Source: Treponema sp. UBA7590 (GTDB taxonomy: Bacteria; Spirochaetota; Spirochaetia; Treponematales; Treponemataceae). Taken from it: DNA of 23,794 nucleotides. Below are positions 1-6,307 of this stretch, one piece after another. A model generated the notes under the pieces. The model was not told the DNA's origin, made no database searches, and saw nothing but the letters and a program-made list of their open reading frames with translations. Both the position numbers and the translations under genes were made by a program. The stretch spans positions 33,116-56,909 of the forward strand of contig DLKK01000096.1 of NCBI GenBank assembly GCA_002478955.1, read 5' to 3'. How positions within the stretch are numbered: the first letter of the stretch is position 1; the number at the start of each line of letters is the position of its first letter.

Positions 1-52
1 GGTAGCTTATTCAATTTCTTTCACAAAAAAATAAAACTCAACATTCAAAATA
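1..52 (-). repeat. Dispersed ~54-bp repeat, copy A (window start)
   Basis: Read on the minus strand this copy runs from GAATGTTGAGTTTTAT through TTTGTGAAA to AAATTGAATAAGCTACC. It matches the copies at 9241-9294 and 23741-23794, with the AATTGAATRAGCTACC end best conserved. The sequence is cut by the window edge, so the full element is unknown. No coding potential is seen. Confidence 0.6.
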
Positions 53-61
53 TTTATTAAG

Positions 62-91
62 TTGTACTTTTTTTCATAAATTCTGTAAAAT
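62..91 (+). promoter_or_regulatory. Candidate purD promoter
   Basis: A -35-like TTGTAC (62-67) and a -10-like TAAAAT (86-91) are separated by 18 bp. The -10 ends six bases before the purD ATG, so a start at the usual distance would fall on or next to the start codon. No Shine-Dalgarno sequence is visible before the ATG, which fits a leaderless message. Confidence 0.4.
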
Positions 92-97
92 GACAAT

Positions 98-1423
98 ATG
101 AATATTATCGTTGTTGGCAATGGCGGTCGTGAGCACACTATTGCTTGGAAAATTGCTCAGAGTTCTAATGTTGAAAAGGTTGTTTGTGTTCCAGGAAATG
201 GCGGCACTGCAAAAGAATCTAAGTGTTGCAACGTTGAAATAAAAAATTGTGATTACATAAACGGTTCAGAAAATCCGTATATTCAGATTGCAAAACATGA
301 AAACTGCACAATGGCTGTAATCGGACCGGAAGATCCACTTGCAGAAGGATTGGCGGATGTTTTCTGGGCGGCCGGAATTCCTTGTGTAGGGCCAAAAAAG
401 GCTGCTGCCCAGCTGGAAGCCTCAAAAGACCTTTCCAAGGATTTTATGGAAAAATACGGCGTGGCTTGTGCAAAAAGTAAGACTTTCACAGACAAAAAAA
501 CTGCGGAAGAATATGTTAAACAGCACGGCGCGCCAATCGTAATAAAAGCGGACGGACTCGCAGCCGGAAAAGGCGTTGTTGTCGCAGCTACTGTTAATGA
601 TGCATTGGCAGCAATCACAGACCTTATGGAATCCGGACGAGTTGGCAATGCGGGACAGAAACTTGTAATTGAAGATTACTTGCAGGGCGTTGAAATTTCA
701 GTTCTTTCAGCCGTAAGCGTAACCCCGGAACATCCAGAGAATGCCTGCATAATTCCATTCTTGCCAGCCCGCGACCACAAACGGCTAGAAGATGGAGCAA
801 AAGGACCTAACACAGGCGGAATGGGTTCAGTTTGCCCGCTTGATGACGTAACATCAGAAACAATGGCTGAATTCAACAAAACTTGTCTTGAGCCAACTCT
901 GAAAGGTCTTATTGCAGAAGGCTTTGATTACCGCGGATTCCTGTTCTTTGGCGTTATGCTAACAAAAGACGGACCAAAACTTCTTGAGTATAATGTTCGC
1001 CTTGGTGACCCGGAAACTCAGTCAGTCTTGCCGCTTATGGATTTTGACTTTGTTGAAATGTGCAAAGCAATCACAGATGGAACTTTGAAAAATTTCAATT
1101 TTGCATGGAAAAAAGGCTACCAGGTCAGCCCGGTTGTTGTTTCCGGCGGTTATCCTGGCAGTTACCCAAAAGGAAAAGAAATTTCTTTTGACGAGGACAA
1201 AATCTCTGAAGCTGGAGCAAAAATCTTTATCGCAGGCGCAAAACTTGAAAACGGAAAATTGCTTACAAATGGCGGTCGTGTTCTTGCCTGCTCAACTTTT
1301 GGCAAAACTTTTGATGAAGCATGGAAAAATGCCTACAAAGCCATAGAAGGCGTTCATTTTGACGGAGCTTTCTACAGAAAAGACATTGGATTACCTGGAG
1401 CAGCGGTTTCCGGCGAACTTTAA
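98..1423 (+). CDS. purD: Phosphoribosylamine--glycine ligase (GARS)
   Basis: This enzyme joins glycine to 5-phosphoribosylamine using ATP, giving GAR, the second step of purine synthesis in the cytoplasm. The 441-residue length is close to that of monofunctional PurD proteins. The N-terminal domain opens with NIIVVGNGGREHTIAW. The ATP-grasp core shows KADGLAAGKGVVVA near residue 150, GPNTGGMGS near 245 and EYNVRLGDPETQ near 305, the last holding the metal-binding Glu and Asn. The C-terminal domain follows with VVVSGGYPGSYPKG. The family most often has Phe where this protein has Leu in NVRLGDPE, a mild change. No other pur gene is adjacent, so it appears to be a single-gene unit with its own promoter and terminator. 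The first ATG fits the family N-terminus exactly, although no ribosome binding site precedes it. Confidence 0.97.
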   Translation: MNIIVVGNGGREHTIAWKIAQSSNVEKVVCVPGNGGTAKESKCCNVEIKNCDYINGSENPYIQIAKHENCTMAVIGPEDPLAEGLADVFWAAGIPCVGPKKAAAQLEASKDLSKDFMEKYGVACAKSKTFTDKKTAEEYVKQHGAPIVIKADGLAAGKGVVVAATVNDALAAITDLMESGRVGNAGQKLVIEDYLQGVEISVLSAVSVTPEHPENACIIPFLPARDHKRLEDGAKGPNTGGMGSVCPLDDVTSETMAEFNKTCLEPTLKGLIAEGFDYRGFLFFGVMLTKDGPKLLEYNVRLGDPETQSVLPLMDFDFVEMCKAITDGTLKNFNFAWKKGYQVSPVVVSGGYPGSYPKGKEISFDEDKISEAGAKIFIAGAKLENGKLLTNGGRVLACSTFGKTFDEAWKNAYKAIEGVHFDGAFYRKDIGLPGAAVSGEL

Positions 1424-1445
1424 TTTTTTCATAATATAAAAAAAA

Positions 1446-1481
1446 GGTTCACAAGGTCGGGGTTACATGACCTTGTGAACC
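1446..1481 (-). terminator. Intrinsic terminator for amt-glnB
   Basis: Perfect 13-bp arms (GGTTCACAAGGTC at 1446-1458 and its complement at 1469-1481) enclose a 10-nt loop. On the minus strand the stem is followed by an uninterrupted T-run (A-run 1438-1445 on plus), so it should stop transcription arriving from amt-glnB. On the plus strand no T-run follows. Confidence 0.75.
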
Positions 1482-1491
1482 AAAAATATAT

Positions 1492-1519
1492 AAAAGCGGG
1501 AACGGAGTATCCCGCTTTT
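1492..1519. terminator. Intrinsic terminator of purD, probably bidirectional
   Basis: A 10-bp stem (AAAAGCGGGA at 1492-1501, complement at 1510-1519) with an 8-nt loop is followed on plus by a T-rich run. This gives purD a terminator about 70 bp after its stop. The A-rich 5' side also gives T residues on the minus strand, so it may help end amt-glnB as well. Confidence 0.8.
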
Positions 1520-1533
1520 TTTATTTTTTATTT

Positions 1534-3312
1534 CTACTCATCATCGTACTGAAGAGCAGCGTAACCTTCTTCTCCAGTTCTGATTTTTACAACTTCTTCT
1601 ACAGGATAAACAAAGATTTTTCCATCTCCAATATGTCCTGTGTAAAGTGCTTTTTTAGCAGCATCGATTACAGTTCTTACAGGAACTTTTGAAACAACAA
1701 TTTCAACCTTGATTTTTGGAAGAAGTGTCATTTCAACAGGCGCACCGCGGTAGAATTCGCTTGCACCCTTCTGCATTCCGCAACCCATTACATTCACAAC
1801 AGTCATTCCTGTTACACCAATTGAATTCATTGCAGCCTTCAATGTGTCAAACTTTGTCTGACGTGTGACAATTACAACTTTGTTGAATTTTGCATCTGCA
1901 GGAGCACTTTCAGTCTTAACTGGAACAGCCTTTTCAACTGGAACTGATGTTTTTGGAATTGTAACTCCAGCTTCTTCAGCTTCCGCATATTCTTCAGAAG
2001 AATACATTGTTGCAAATCCTGCATAACCAGATTCAAGACCATGCTCAAGCTTATCAAGACCAACAATCTCTTCTTCCGCTGTAACACGAAGCCCGAGAAT
2101 CTTTTTAATTACAAGGAACACAATTGTGATTGTAATTGCTGTCCATGCCGCTGTAGCTAACATTCCGACCAGCTGAATTCCAAGACACTTGAATCCGCCA
2201 CCGTAGAAAAGTCCAGCACCAGAAATCTGGTTTGCGCCACCAGAAATTGCACGGGCAAAAGCTGGAGCACTAGGAGTTGCAAAAAGACCAACAGAAATTG
2301 TTCCCCAAACACCATTCAAACAGTGAACTGCGACAGCACCAACCGGGTCATCAATATGAAGCTTGTAATCTAAAAGCCAAACGCCAAACACAACAAGCAA
2401 ACCAGCCACAAGACCAATTATTGTAGCTCCAAAGGCATCCGTAACATCACAAGGGGCAGTAATTGCTACAAGACCAGCCAAAGATGCGTTCAAACACATA
2501 GAAACATCAGGTTTACCATATTTAATCCAAGTAAAAATCATACAAGCAACTGTTGCAACTGCTGGAGCAATCGTTGTTGTTACAAAGATTGAACCAAGTT
2601 CTGGAACAGAAATAGCGGCAGCACCGTTGAATCCGTACCAACCCAACCAAAGAATAAATACACCAAGCGCACCAATAGGAATGTTATGACCAGGGAAAGC
2701 ATGAACTTCTGTTACTTTACCTTCCTTATTTTTTGTAAATTTTCCGATGCGTGGACCAACCATGGCAGCACCAATCAAGGCACAGATACCACCAACCATA
2801 TGAATACAGTTTGAGCCGGCAAAATCATGGAATCCAAGCTGAGCAAGCCAACCGCCACCCCATGTCCAGTGAGCTTCAATAGGATAAATAACTGCAGAAA
2901 TCACCGCTGAATATACACAATAAGAAAGGAACTTTGTTCGTTCTGCCATTGCACCAGAAACGATTGTTGCAGCCGTTGCACAGAACACAAGGTTGAAGAT
3001 AAAGTTTGACCAGTCAAAGTTTGCATAATCAGTAAAGACCTGCCAGTTTGGTTTTCCAATAATACCAAAGAAAGCATTTTCTCCAAGGAAAAGACCAAAA
3101 CCGATTGCAATAAACATTACAGTACCAATACAAAAGTCCATCAGGTTTTTCATGATGATGTTACCTGTGTTTTTTGCACGGGTAAAACCTGTCTCAACCA
3201 TTGCAAAACCAGCCTGCATCCAAAAAACAAGGGCAGCACCTAAAAGAAACCACACGCCCCACAAGTCGCTGGAAACGGACTTTATCGCTTCCATTAAAGC
3301 AGCAGAATCCAT
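1534..3312 (-). CDS. amt: Ammonium channel fused to a C-terminal P-II signalling domain
   Basis: This inner-membrane protein of 592 residues should conduct ammonium and carries its own nitrogen-sensing subunit. Residues 1 to about 410 are the Amt channel, with about eleven hydrophobic spans, the twin pore histidines at H171 (GSNCIHMVGG) and H330 (AVAVHCLNGVWGT), and the VSGAMAER signature near 118. A Pro/Glu/Ala/Lys-rich linker covers about 440-475. Residues 476-592 are a P-II (GlnB/GlnK) domain with TGMTVVNV, a T-loop near 511-529, and the nucleotide-binding TGHIGDGKIF and KIRTGEE motifs. In the T-loop the position of E. coli GlnB Tyr51, the uridylylation site, is Val526, while Tyr46 is kept (Tyr521). 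I chose the ATG at 3310-3312 because GGAGG lies seven bases upstream; the open frame extends a further 27 codons but through a leader terminator hairpin. Related to glnN by shared promoter design. Confidence 0.95.
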   Translation of the reverse strand: MDSAALMEAIKSVSSDLWGVWFLLGAALVFWMQAGFAMVETGFTRAKNTGNIIMKNLMDFCIGTVMFIAIGFGLFLGENAFFGIIGKPNWQVFTDYANFDWSNFIFNLVFCATAATIVSGAMAERTKFLSYCVYSAVISAVIYPIEAHWTWGGGWLAQLGFHDFAGSNCIHMVGGICALIGAAMVGPRIGKFTKNKEGKVTEVHAFPGHNIPIGALGVFILWLGWYGFNGAAAISVPELGSIFVTTTIAPAVATVACMIFTWIKYGKPDVSMCLNASLAGLVAITAPCDVTDAFGATIIGLVAGLLVVFGVWLLDYKLHIDDPVGAVAVHCLNGVWGTISVGLFATPSAPAFARAISGGANQISGAGLFYGGGFKCLGIQLVGMLATAAWTAITITIVFLVIKKILGLRVTAEEEIVGLDKLEHGLESGYAGFATMYSSEEYAEAEEAGVTIPKTSVPVEKAVPVKTESAPADAKFNKVVIVTRQTKFDTLKAAMNSIGVTGMTVVNVMGCGMQKGASEFYRGAPVEMTLLPKIKVEIVVSKVPVRTVIDAAKKALYTGHIGDGKIFVYPVEEVVKIRTGEEGYAALQYDDE

Positions 3313-3340
3313 AACTATACCTCCAAACTGCAAAAAAAAT

Positions 3341-3384
3341 GGCGTGCAGACAGCAGATGGAATTTCCAAATCTGTCCGCACGCC
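3341..3384 (-). terminator. Leader terminator 2 of amt-glnB
   Basis: On the minus strand GGCGTGCGGACAGAT pairs with the facing arm ending in GTCTGCACGCC, with one mismatch and a small bulge. The stem is followed by ATTTTTTTT (3332-3340) and then, within about 10 bases, by the amt ribosome binding site. A terminator placed just before the gene it leads into implies conditional readthrough. Confidence 0.75.
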
Positions 3385-3392
3385 ATTGTGCA
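3377..3392 (-). promoter_or_regulatory. Hexaloop hairpin 2 (loop AATGGC), candidate antiterminator
   Basis: On the minus strand GCAC (3391-3388) and GTGC (3381-3378) pair around the loop AATGGC (3387-3382), with an extra T-G pair at the base. The 3' arm and the last three loop bases are the first bases of leader terminator 2, so the two structures exclude each other. The loop has A at position 1 and G at position 4. Confidence 0.5.
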
Positions 3393-3440
3393 TACCAAAA
3401 ATTTTTCAATCTTTAACAAAGTTAAAAATCAAATAAAAAA

Positions 3441-3475
3441 GCGACAAGAATCTGCTTTTTACAAATTCTTGTCGC
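3441..3475 (-). terminator. Leader terminator 1 of amt-glnB
   Basis: Perfect 11-bp arms, GCGACAAGAAT and its complement (3465-3475 and 3441-3451), enclose a 13-nt loop and are followed on minus by TTTTTTATTT. No gene on the minus strand lies between this hairpin and the terminator of glnN, so it is not the end of an upstream gene. It lies just downstream of the amt promoter. Confidence 0.75.
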
Positions 3476-3483
3476 CCTTGACA
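3470..3483 (-). promoter_or_regulatory. Hexaloop hairpin 1 (loop AAGGGC), candidate antiterminator
   Basis: On minus, TGTC (3483-3480) and GACA (3473-3470) pair around the loop AAGGGC (3479-3474). It would sit at the very 5' end of the predicted transcript, and its 3' arm overlaps the 5' arm of leader terminator 1. Four base pairs is weak alone, so a bound protein would be needed to stabilise it. Confidence 0.45.
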
Positions 3484-3489
3484 TAAATA

Positions 3490-3518
3490 GTTATATAAAA
3501 TTTCAAAAAAAAATGCAA
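3490..3518 (-). promoter_or_regulatory. amt-glnB promoter
   Basis: On the minus strand TTGCAT (3518-3513) and TATAAC (3495-3490) are 17 bp apart with a T-run just after the -35 box. The ten bases TTCTCTTGCA around the -35 are identical in the glnN promoter. The predicted start is near 3483. Confidence 0.65.
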
Positions 3519-3633
3519 GAGAAGATTAAAAATTTATTAAATTTTTAATAGCAAAAATATTATACAAATGAAAAATAATCGAGTATCATTAAAAGACAAC
3601 TTGGTTATTTCGTATTTTGGAGGGTTTACAGAA

Positions 3634-3933
3634 ATGAGCAACTATTTTCATAAAATAGGCATGAAAAAAAATGTCATTCTTTTGCTTTTTGTTGCAATTT
3701 CTACATTCACATTTGCAAAGCAAACTTTAATTTCAATCGAGCCTGTAGAAATCAGGGAAACTTTTATTTCAAATGAAAATAATAAGCGGAAAAACTTTAT
3801 TTCCTACAAAGAACTTGAAAACGACATTGACTACTGGGCTTTAGGATGCGACCTTAATGAAACAATTTTTTTAGAAACAAACGACAGCGAAATGAAAGAA
3901 AAACTTAAAAATATCGAATTCCGGCTGTTATAA
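3634..3933 (+). CDS. Small exported protein of unknown function
   Basis: I do not recognise this 99-residue protein. The N-terminus is a likely Sec signal peptide: a basic stretch (HKIGMKKN), a hydrophobic core (VILLLFVAISTFTFA) and a plausible cleavage after TFA. The mature part of about 65 residues is polar, with many Asn, Glu and Lys and no cysteine motif, so it is probably periplasmic or secreted. The ATG at 3634 is chosen because GGAGGG lies nine bases upstream; an in-frame ATG at 3568 has no ribosome binding site and one at 3661 has only a weak one. It is divergent from amt-glnB and convergent with glnN, so it is likely a single-gene unit. Without homologs I cannot exclude a chance frame, but signal peptide and binding site together favour a real gene. 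Confidence 0.55.
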   Translation: MSNYFHKIGMKKNVILLLFVAISTFTFAKQTLISIEPVEIRETFISNENNKRKNFISYKELENDIDYWALGCDLNETIFLETNDSEMKEKLKNIEFRLL

Positions 3934-3943
3934 AATAAAAAAA

Positions 3944-3982
3944 GCAGGCGCCGCCCCAGAAAACCTCTGATTCAACGCCTGC
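3944..3982 (-). terminator. Intrinsic terminator of glnN
   Basis: The arms GCAGGCG (3944-3950) and CGCCTGC (3976-3982) form a GC-rich stem. On minus the stem runs into TTTTTTTATTTTAT, about 75 bp after the glnN stop. It may also slow transcription leaving the small exported gene on the plus strand. Confidence 0.7.
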
Positions 3983-4055
3983 CTTTAGCTATGTGCAGTG
4001 GTTGCAAATGCCGACTTTTGGTACAACAAGAACAACCACGCGCAACTGAAATCGA

Positions 4056-6143
4056 TTAAACTCTGTACAGCAAATCCTCGTAGCTTGGGAATGGTTTGTA
4101 TTCTTCACCAAGCAACGGTTCGATTTCATCTGCAACAGCGCGGGCTTCTGCCATTGCTGGAATAACTTTGTCAGCATACGCCTTTGCAACAGCCATAACA
4201 TCACCACTAGCCTTTGCAGCAAGATGGATTTTTGCAAGAGATTCAGTTTTTGCAGCCAAATCACCAGTAAGAGCATCAAGTTTTGAAAGCAATGCACTTT
4301 CTGCAGATGCTTTTGCAGAAGGAACAACAGCCTTAAGATTAACAACAGTTCTTGAAACTGCCGCAATGTACTTGTATGCAGCTGGCAAAATATCTTTGTT
4401 AATCATTTCAAGCATTGTCTCAACTTCAATATTCAAAAGCTGGGCATATTTTTCAAGTTTGATTTCATAATGGCTTTCCATCTCTTCTTTTGTGTAAACG
4501 CCTGTATCTGTGTAAAGCTTAACATTCTTTTCATCAAGATAATGCGCAACAGCATCTGGAGTTGTTCTGAGCTCAAGAAGTCCGCGCTTTGCTGCTTCTT
4601 TTTTCCAAGATTCATCGTATCCATTTCCGTTGAATACAATTCTCCAGTGAGCTTTTACTTCACGCTCAATAAGAGTGTTCAAAGATTTTTCAAAATCAGA
4701 AGCACCTTCAAGCTCATCGGCAAAAGACTTAAGAGTTTCCGCAACAATCGCGTTCAAAGTTGTGTTTGGACCTGCCAAAGAAACATTTGAGCCGGCAGAA
4801 CGGAATTCAAACTTATTTCCTGTGAATGCAAACGGTGAAGTTCTGTTTCGGTCAGTAGAATCCTTTGGAATCGGTGGCAAAACATCAACACCGATTGTCA
4901 TCTTGGATTTTTTGTCAGCTGAATATGGTTTTCCTTCAACAATTGACCCAAGAACGCGGTAAAGTTCATCACCAAGATAAACAGAAATAATTGCCGGCGG
5001 CGCTTCATTTGCTCCAAGTCGATGGTCGTTTCCGGCAGAAGCAACAGAAATGCGGAGCAAATCCTGATTTTCGTCAACAGATTTCAAGATTGCTGTAAGG
5101 AAAAGCAGGAACTGCGCATTTGATTCTGGAGTTTTTCCAGGTTCAAGAAGATTTTCGCCTTCATTTGTAGACATCGACCAGTTATTGTGCTTTCCAGAGC
5201 CGTTAAGTCCTGCAAAAGGTTTTTCGTGCAAAAGACATTCCAAACCATGGCGCTTTGCAACTTTTCGCATAACTTCCATTGTAAGCTGGTTCTGGTCAAC
5301 TGCGATATTTGTTGTGCTGAAAATTGGAGCCATTTCGTGCTGAGCTGGAGCAACTTCATTGTGTTCAGTCTTTGAAAGAATTCCGTACTTCCATAAAGTT
5401 TCATTCAAATCTTCCATATATTTTACAATGCGTGGATTCAACGCCGCAAAATACTGGTCATCCATTTCCTGACCTTTAGAAGGTTTTGCGCCGAACAAAG
5501 TGCGTCCTGTCATGCGAAGGTCTTTTCGCTGTGACCATAAATCGTGGTCAACAATAAAATATTCCTGCTCCGCACCAACAGTTGTAGCAACATGACTTAC
5601 AGTTTTTCCAAAAAGTTTAAGGATTCGTTTTGCCTGCTTGTCCAAAGCTTCCATAGAACGAAGCAAAGGAGTTTTCTTGTCAAGAGCTTCTCCTGTATAA
5701 GAGCAGAATGCAGTTGGAATACAAAGTGTATGCTCCTTGATAAAAGGATAAGAAGTCGGATCCCATACTGTGTAACCACGAGCCTCAAAAGTTGCGCGGT
5801 GTCCGCCAGATGGGAAAGAAGAAGCATCTGGTTCACCCTTAACAAGCTCCTTTCCGCTAAAAGACATGATTACAGTTCCATCATCCTGAGGATTAATAAA
5901 TGAATCGTGTTTTTCCGCAGTAATACCAGTCAGCGGCTGAAACCAGTGCGCAAAATGAGTAGCGCCTTTCTCTATAGCCCAATCTTTCATTGCGTGGGCA
6001 ACAACATTGGCTACATCAAGTTCAAGAGGAGCTCCAGAATCAAGAGTTTTCTTGAGAGCTTTAAAAGTTTCCTTAGGAAGACGATCTTTCATCACTTTCT
6101 GATTAAAAACCATGCTTCCAAATAATTCAGGTACATTTGTCAT
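4056..6143 (-). CDS. glnN: Type III glutamine synthetase
   Basis: This cytoplasmic enzyme makes glutamine from glutamate and ammonium with ATP and is the main ammonium-assimilating step served by the neighbouring channel. At 695 residues it has the large size of GSIII (about 700), far longer than GSI or GSII. Recognisable stretches in order are VPELFGSMVFNQKVMKDRLP (5-24), SFPSGGHRATFEARGY (near 109-124), VGAEQEYF (189-196) with metal-binding Glu residues, HNEVAPAQHE (261-270), GLNGSGKHNNWS (312-323), and NKFEFRSAGSNVSLAGPN near 450. The C-terminal 150 residues are helical and Ala/Lys/Glu-rich, as in GSIII. The start follows GGGGGTTAGG at a usable distance. Expression is probably controlled by a leader terminator and hexaloop hairpin like those of amt-glnB. 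glnA is an alternative symbol; glnN is used for the GSIII type. Confidence 0.96.
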   Translation of the reverse strand: MTNVPELFGSMVFNQKVMKDRLPKETFKALKKTLDSGAPLELDVANVVAHAMKDWAIEKGATHFAHWFQPLTGITAEKHDSFINPQDDGTVIMSFSGKELVKGEPDASSFPSGGHRATFEARGYTVWDPTSYPFIKEHTLCIPTAFCSYTGEALDKKTPLLRSMEALDKQAKRILKLFGKTVSHVATTVGAEQEYFIVDHDLWSQRKDLRMTGRTLFGAKPSKGQEMDDQYFAALNPRIVKYMEDLNETLWKYGILSKTEHNEVAPAQHEMAPIFSTTNIAVDQNQLTMEVMRKVAKRHGLECLLHEKPFAGLNGSGKHNNWSMSTNEGENLLEPGKTPESNAQFLLFLTAILKSVDENQDLLRISVASAGNDHRLGANEAPPAIISVYLGDELYRVLGSIVEGKPYSADKKSKMTIGVDVLPPIPKDSTDRNRTSPFAFTGNKFEFRSAGSNVSLAGPNTTLNAIVAETLKSFADELEGASDFEKSLNTLIEREVKAHWRIVFNGNGYDESWKKEAAKRGLLELRTTPDAVAHYLDEKNVKLYTDTGVYTKEEMESHYEIKLEKYAQLLNIEVETMLEMINKDILPAAYKYIAAVSRTVVNLKAVVPSAKASAESALLSKLDALTGDLAAKTESLAKIHLAAKASGDVMAVAKAYADKVIPAMAEARAVADEIEPLLGEEYKPFPSYEDLLYRV

Positions 6144-6189
6144 TATAACCTAACCCCCAGTATATAATTTATTTTTTTGCAAAAAAAAA

Positions 6190-6234
6190 GCGATGTGAAT
6201 TTCAACTAACAAAATTAGAAAAAATTCACATCGC
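6190..6234 (-). terminator. Leader terminator of glnN
   Basis: Perfect 13-bp arms (GCGATGTGAATTT and its complement, at 6222-6234 and 6190-6202) enclose 19 nt and are followed on minus by nine T residues (6189-6181). It lies after the glnN promoter and about 40 bp before the ATG. It could also end transcription from femX, whose stop is at 6308, but its place inside the glnN transcript makes it a leader attenuator. Confidence 0.8.
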
Positions 6235-6243
6235 CATTGATGT
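6228..6243 (-). promoter_or_regulatory. Hexaloop hairpin (loop AATGGC) of glnN leader, candidate antiterminator
   Basis: On minus, ACATC (6243-6239 read 5' to 3') and GATGT (6232-6228) pair perfectly around the loop AATGGC (6238-6233). It would form at the extreme 5' end of the transcript. Its 3' arm is part of the terminator's 5' arm, so only one of the two can form. Confidence 0.5.
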
Positions 6244-6250
6244 TGACTCT

Positions 6251-6279
6251 TTTATATAACTTTACAAAAAAAAGTGCAA
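6251..6279 (-). promoter_or_regulatory. glnN promoter
   Basis: On minus, TTGCAC (6279-6274) and TATAAA (6256-6251) are 17 bp apart, again with an eight-T run after the -35 box and TTCTCTTGCA spanning it. The predicted start is near 6244. The design matches the amt-glnB promoter base for base in its main parts. Confidence 0.65.
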
Positions 6280-6307
6280 GAGAATTTCAAATATTTTTAA
6301 AAAAAAC

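Noticed and set aside
283..648. 121-codon frame antisense to purD
   Set aside because: It is a shadow of the purD reading frame; no binding site, and purD is unambiguous.
3313..3393. N-terminal extension of the Amt protein starting at 3393
   Set aside because: The 27 extra codons run through leader terminator 2 and lack a membrane-protein-like or conserved sequence; GGAGG sits just before the ATG at 3312.
6190..6234. Reading the glnN leader hairpin only as the femX terminator
   Set aside because: It may serve femX too, but a good promoter lies between femX and the hairpin, and the amt leader has the same design with no upstream gene to terminate.
6144..6250. Glutamine riboswitch in the glnN leader
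   Set aside because: The leader is only about 100 nt and is almost wholly used by the terminator and the hexaloop hairpin; the multi-stem junction with conserved purines of known glutamine riboswitches is not seen.
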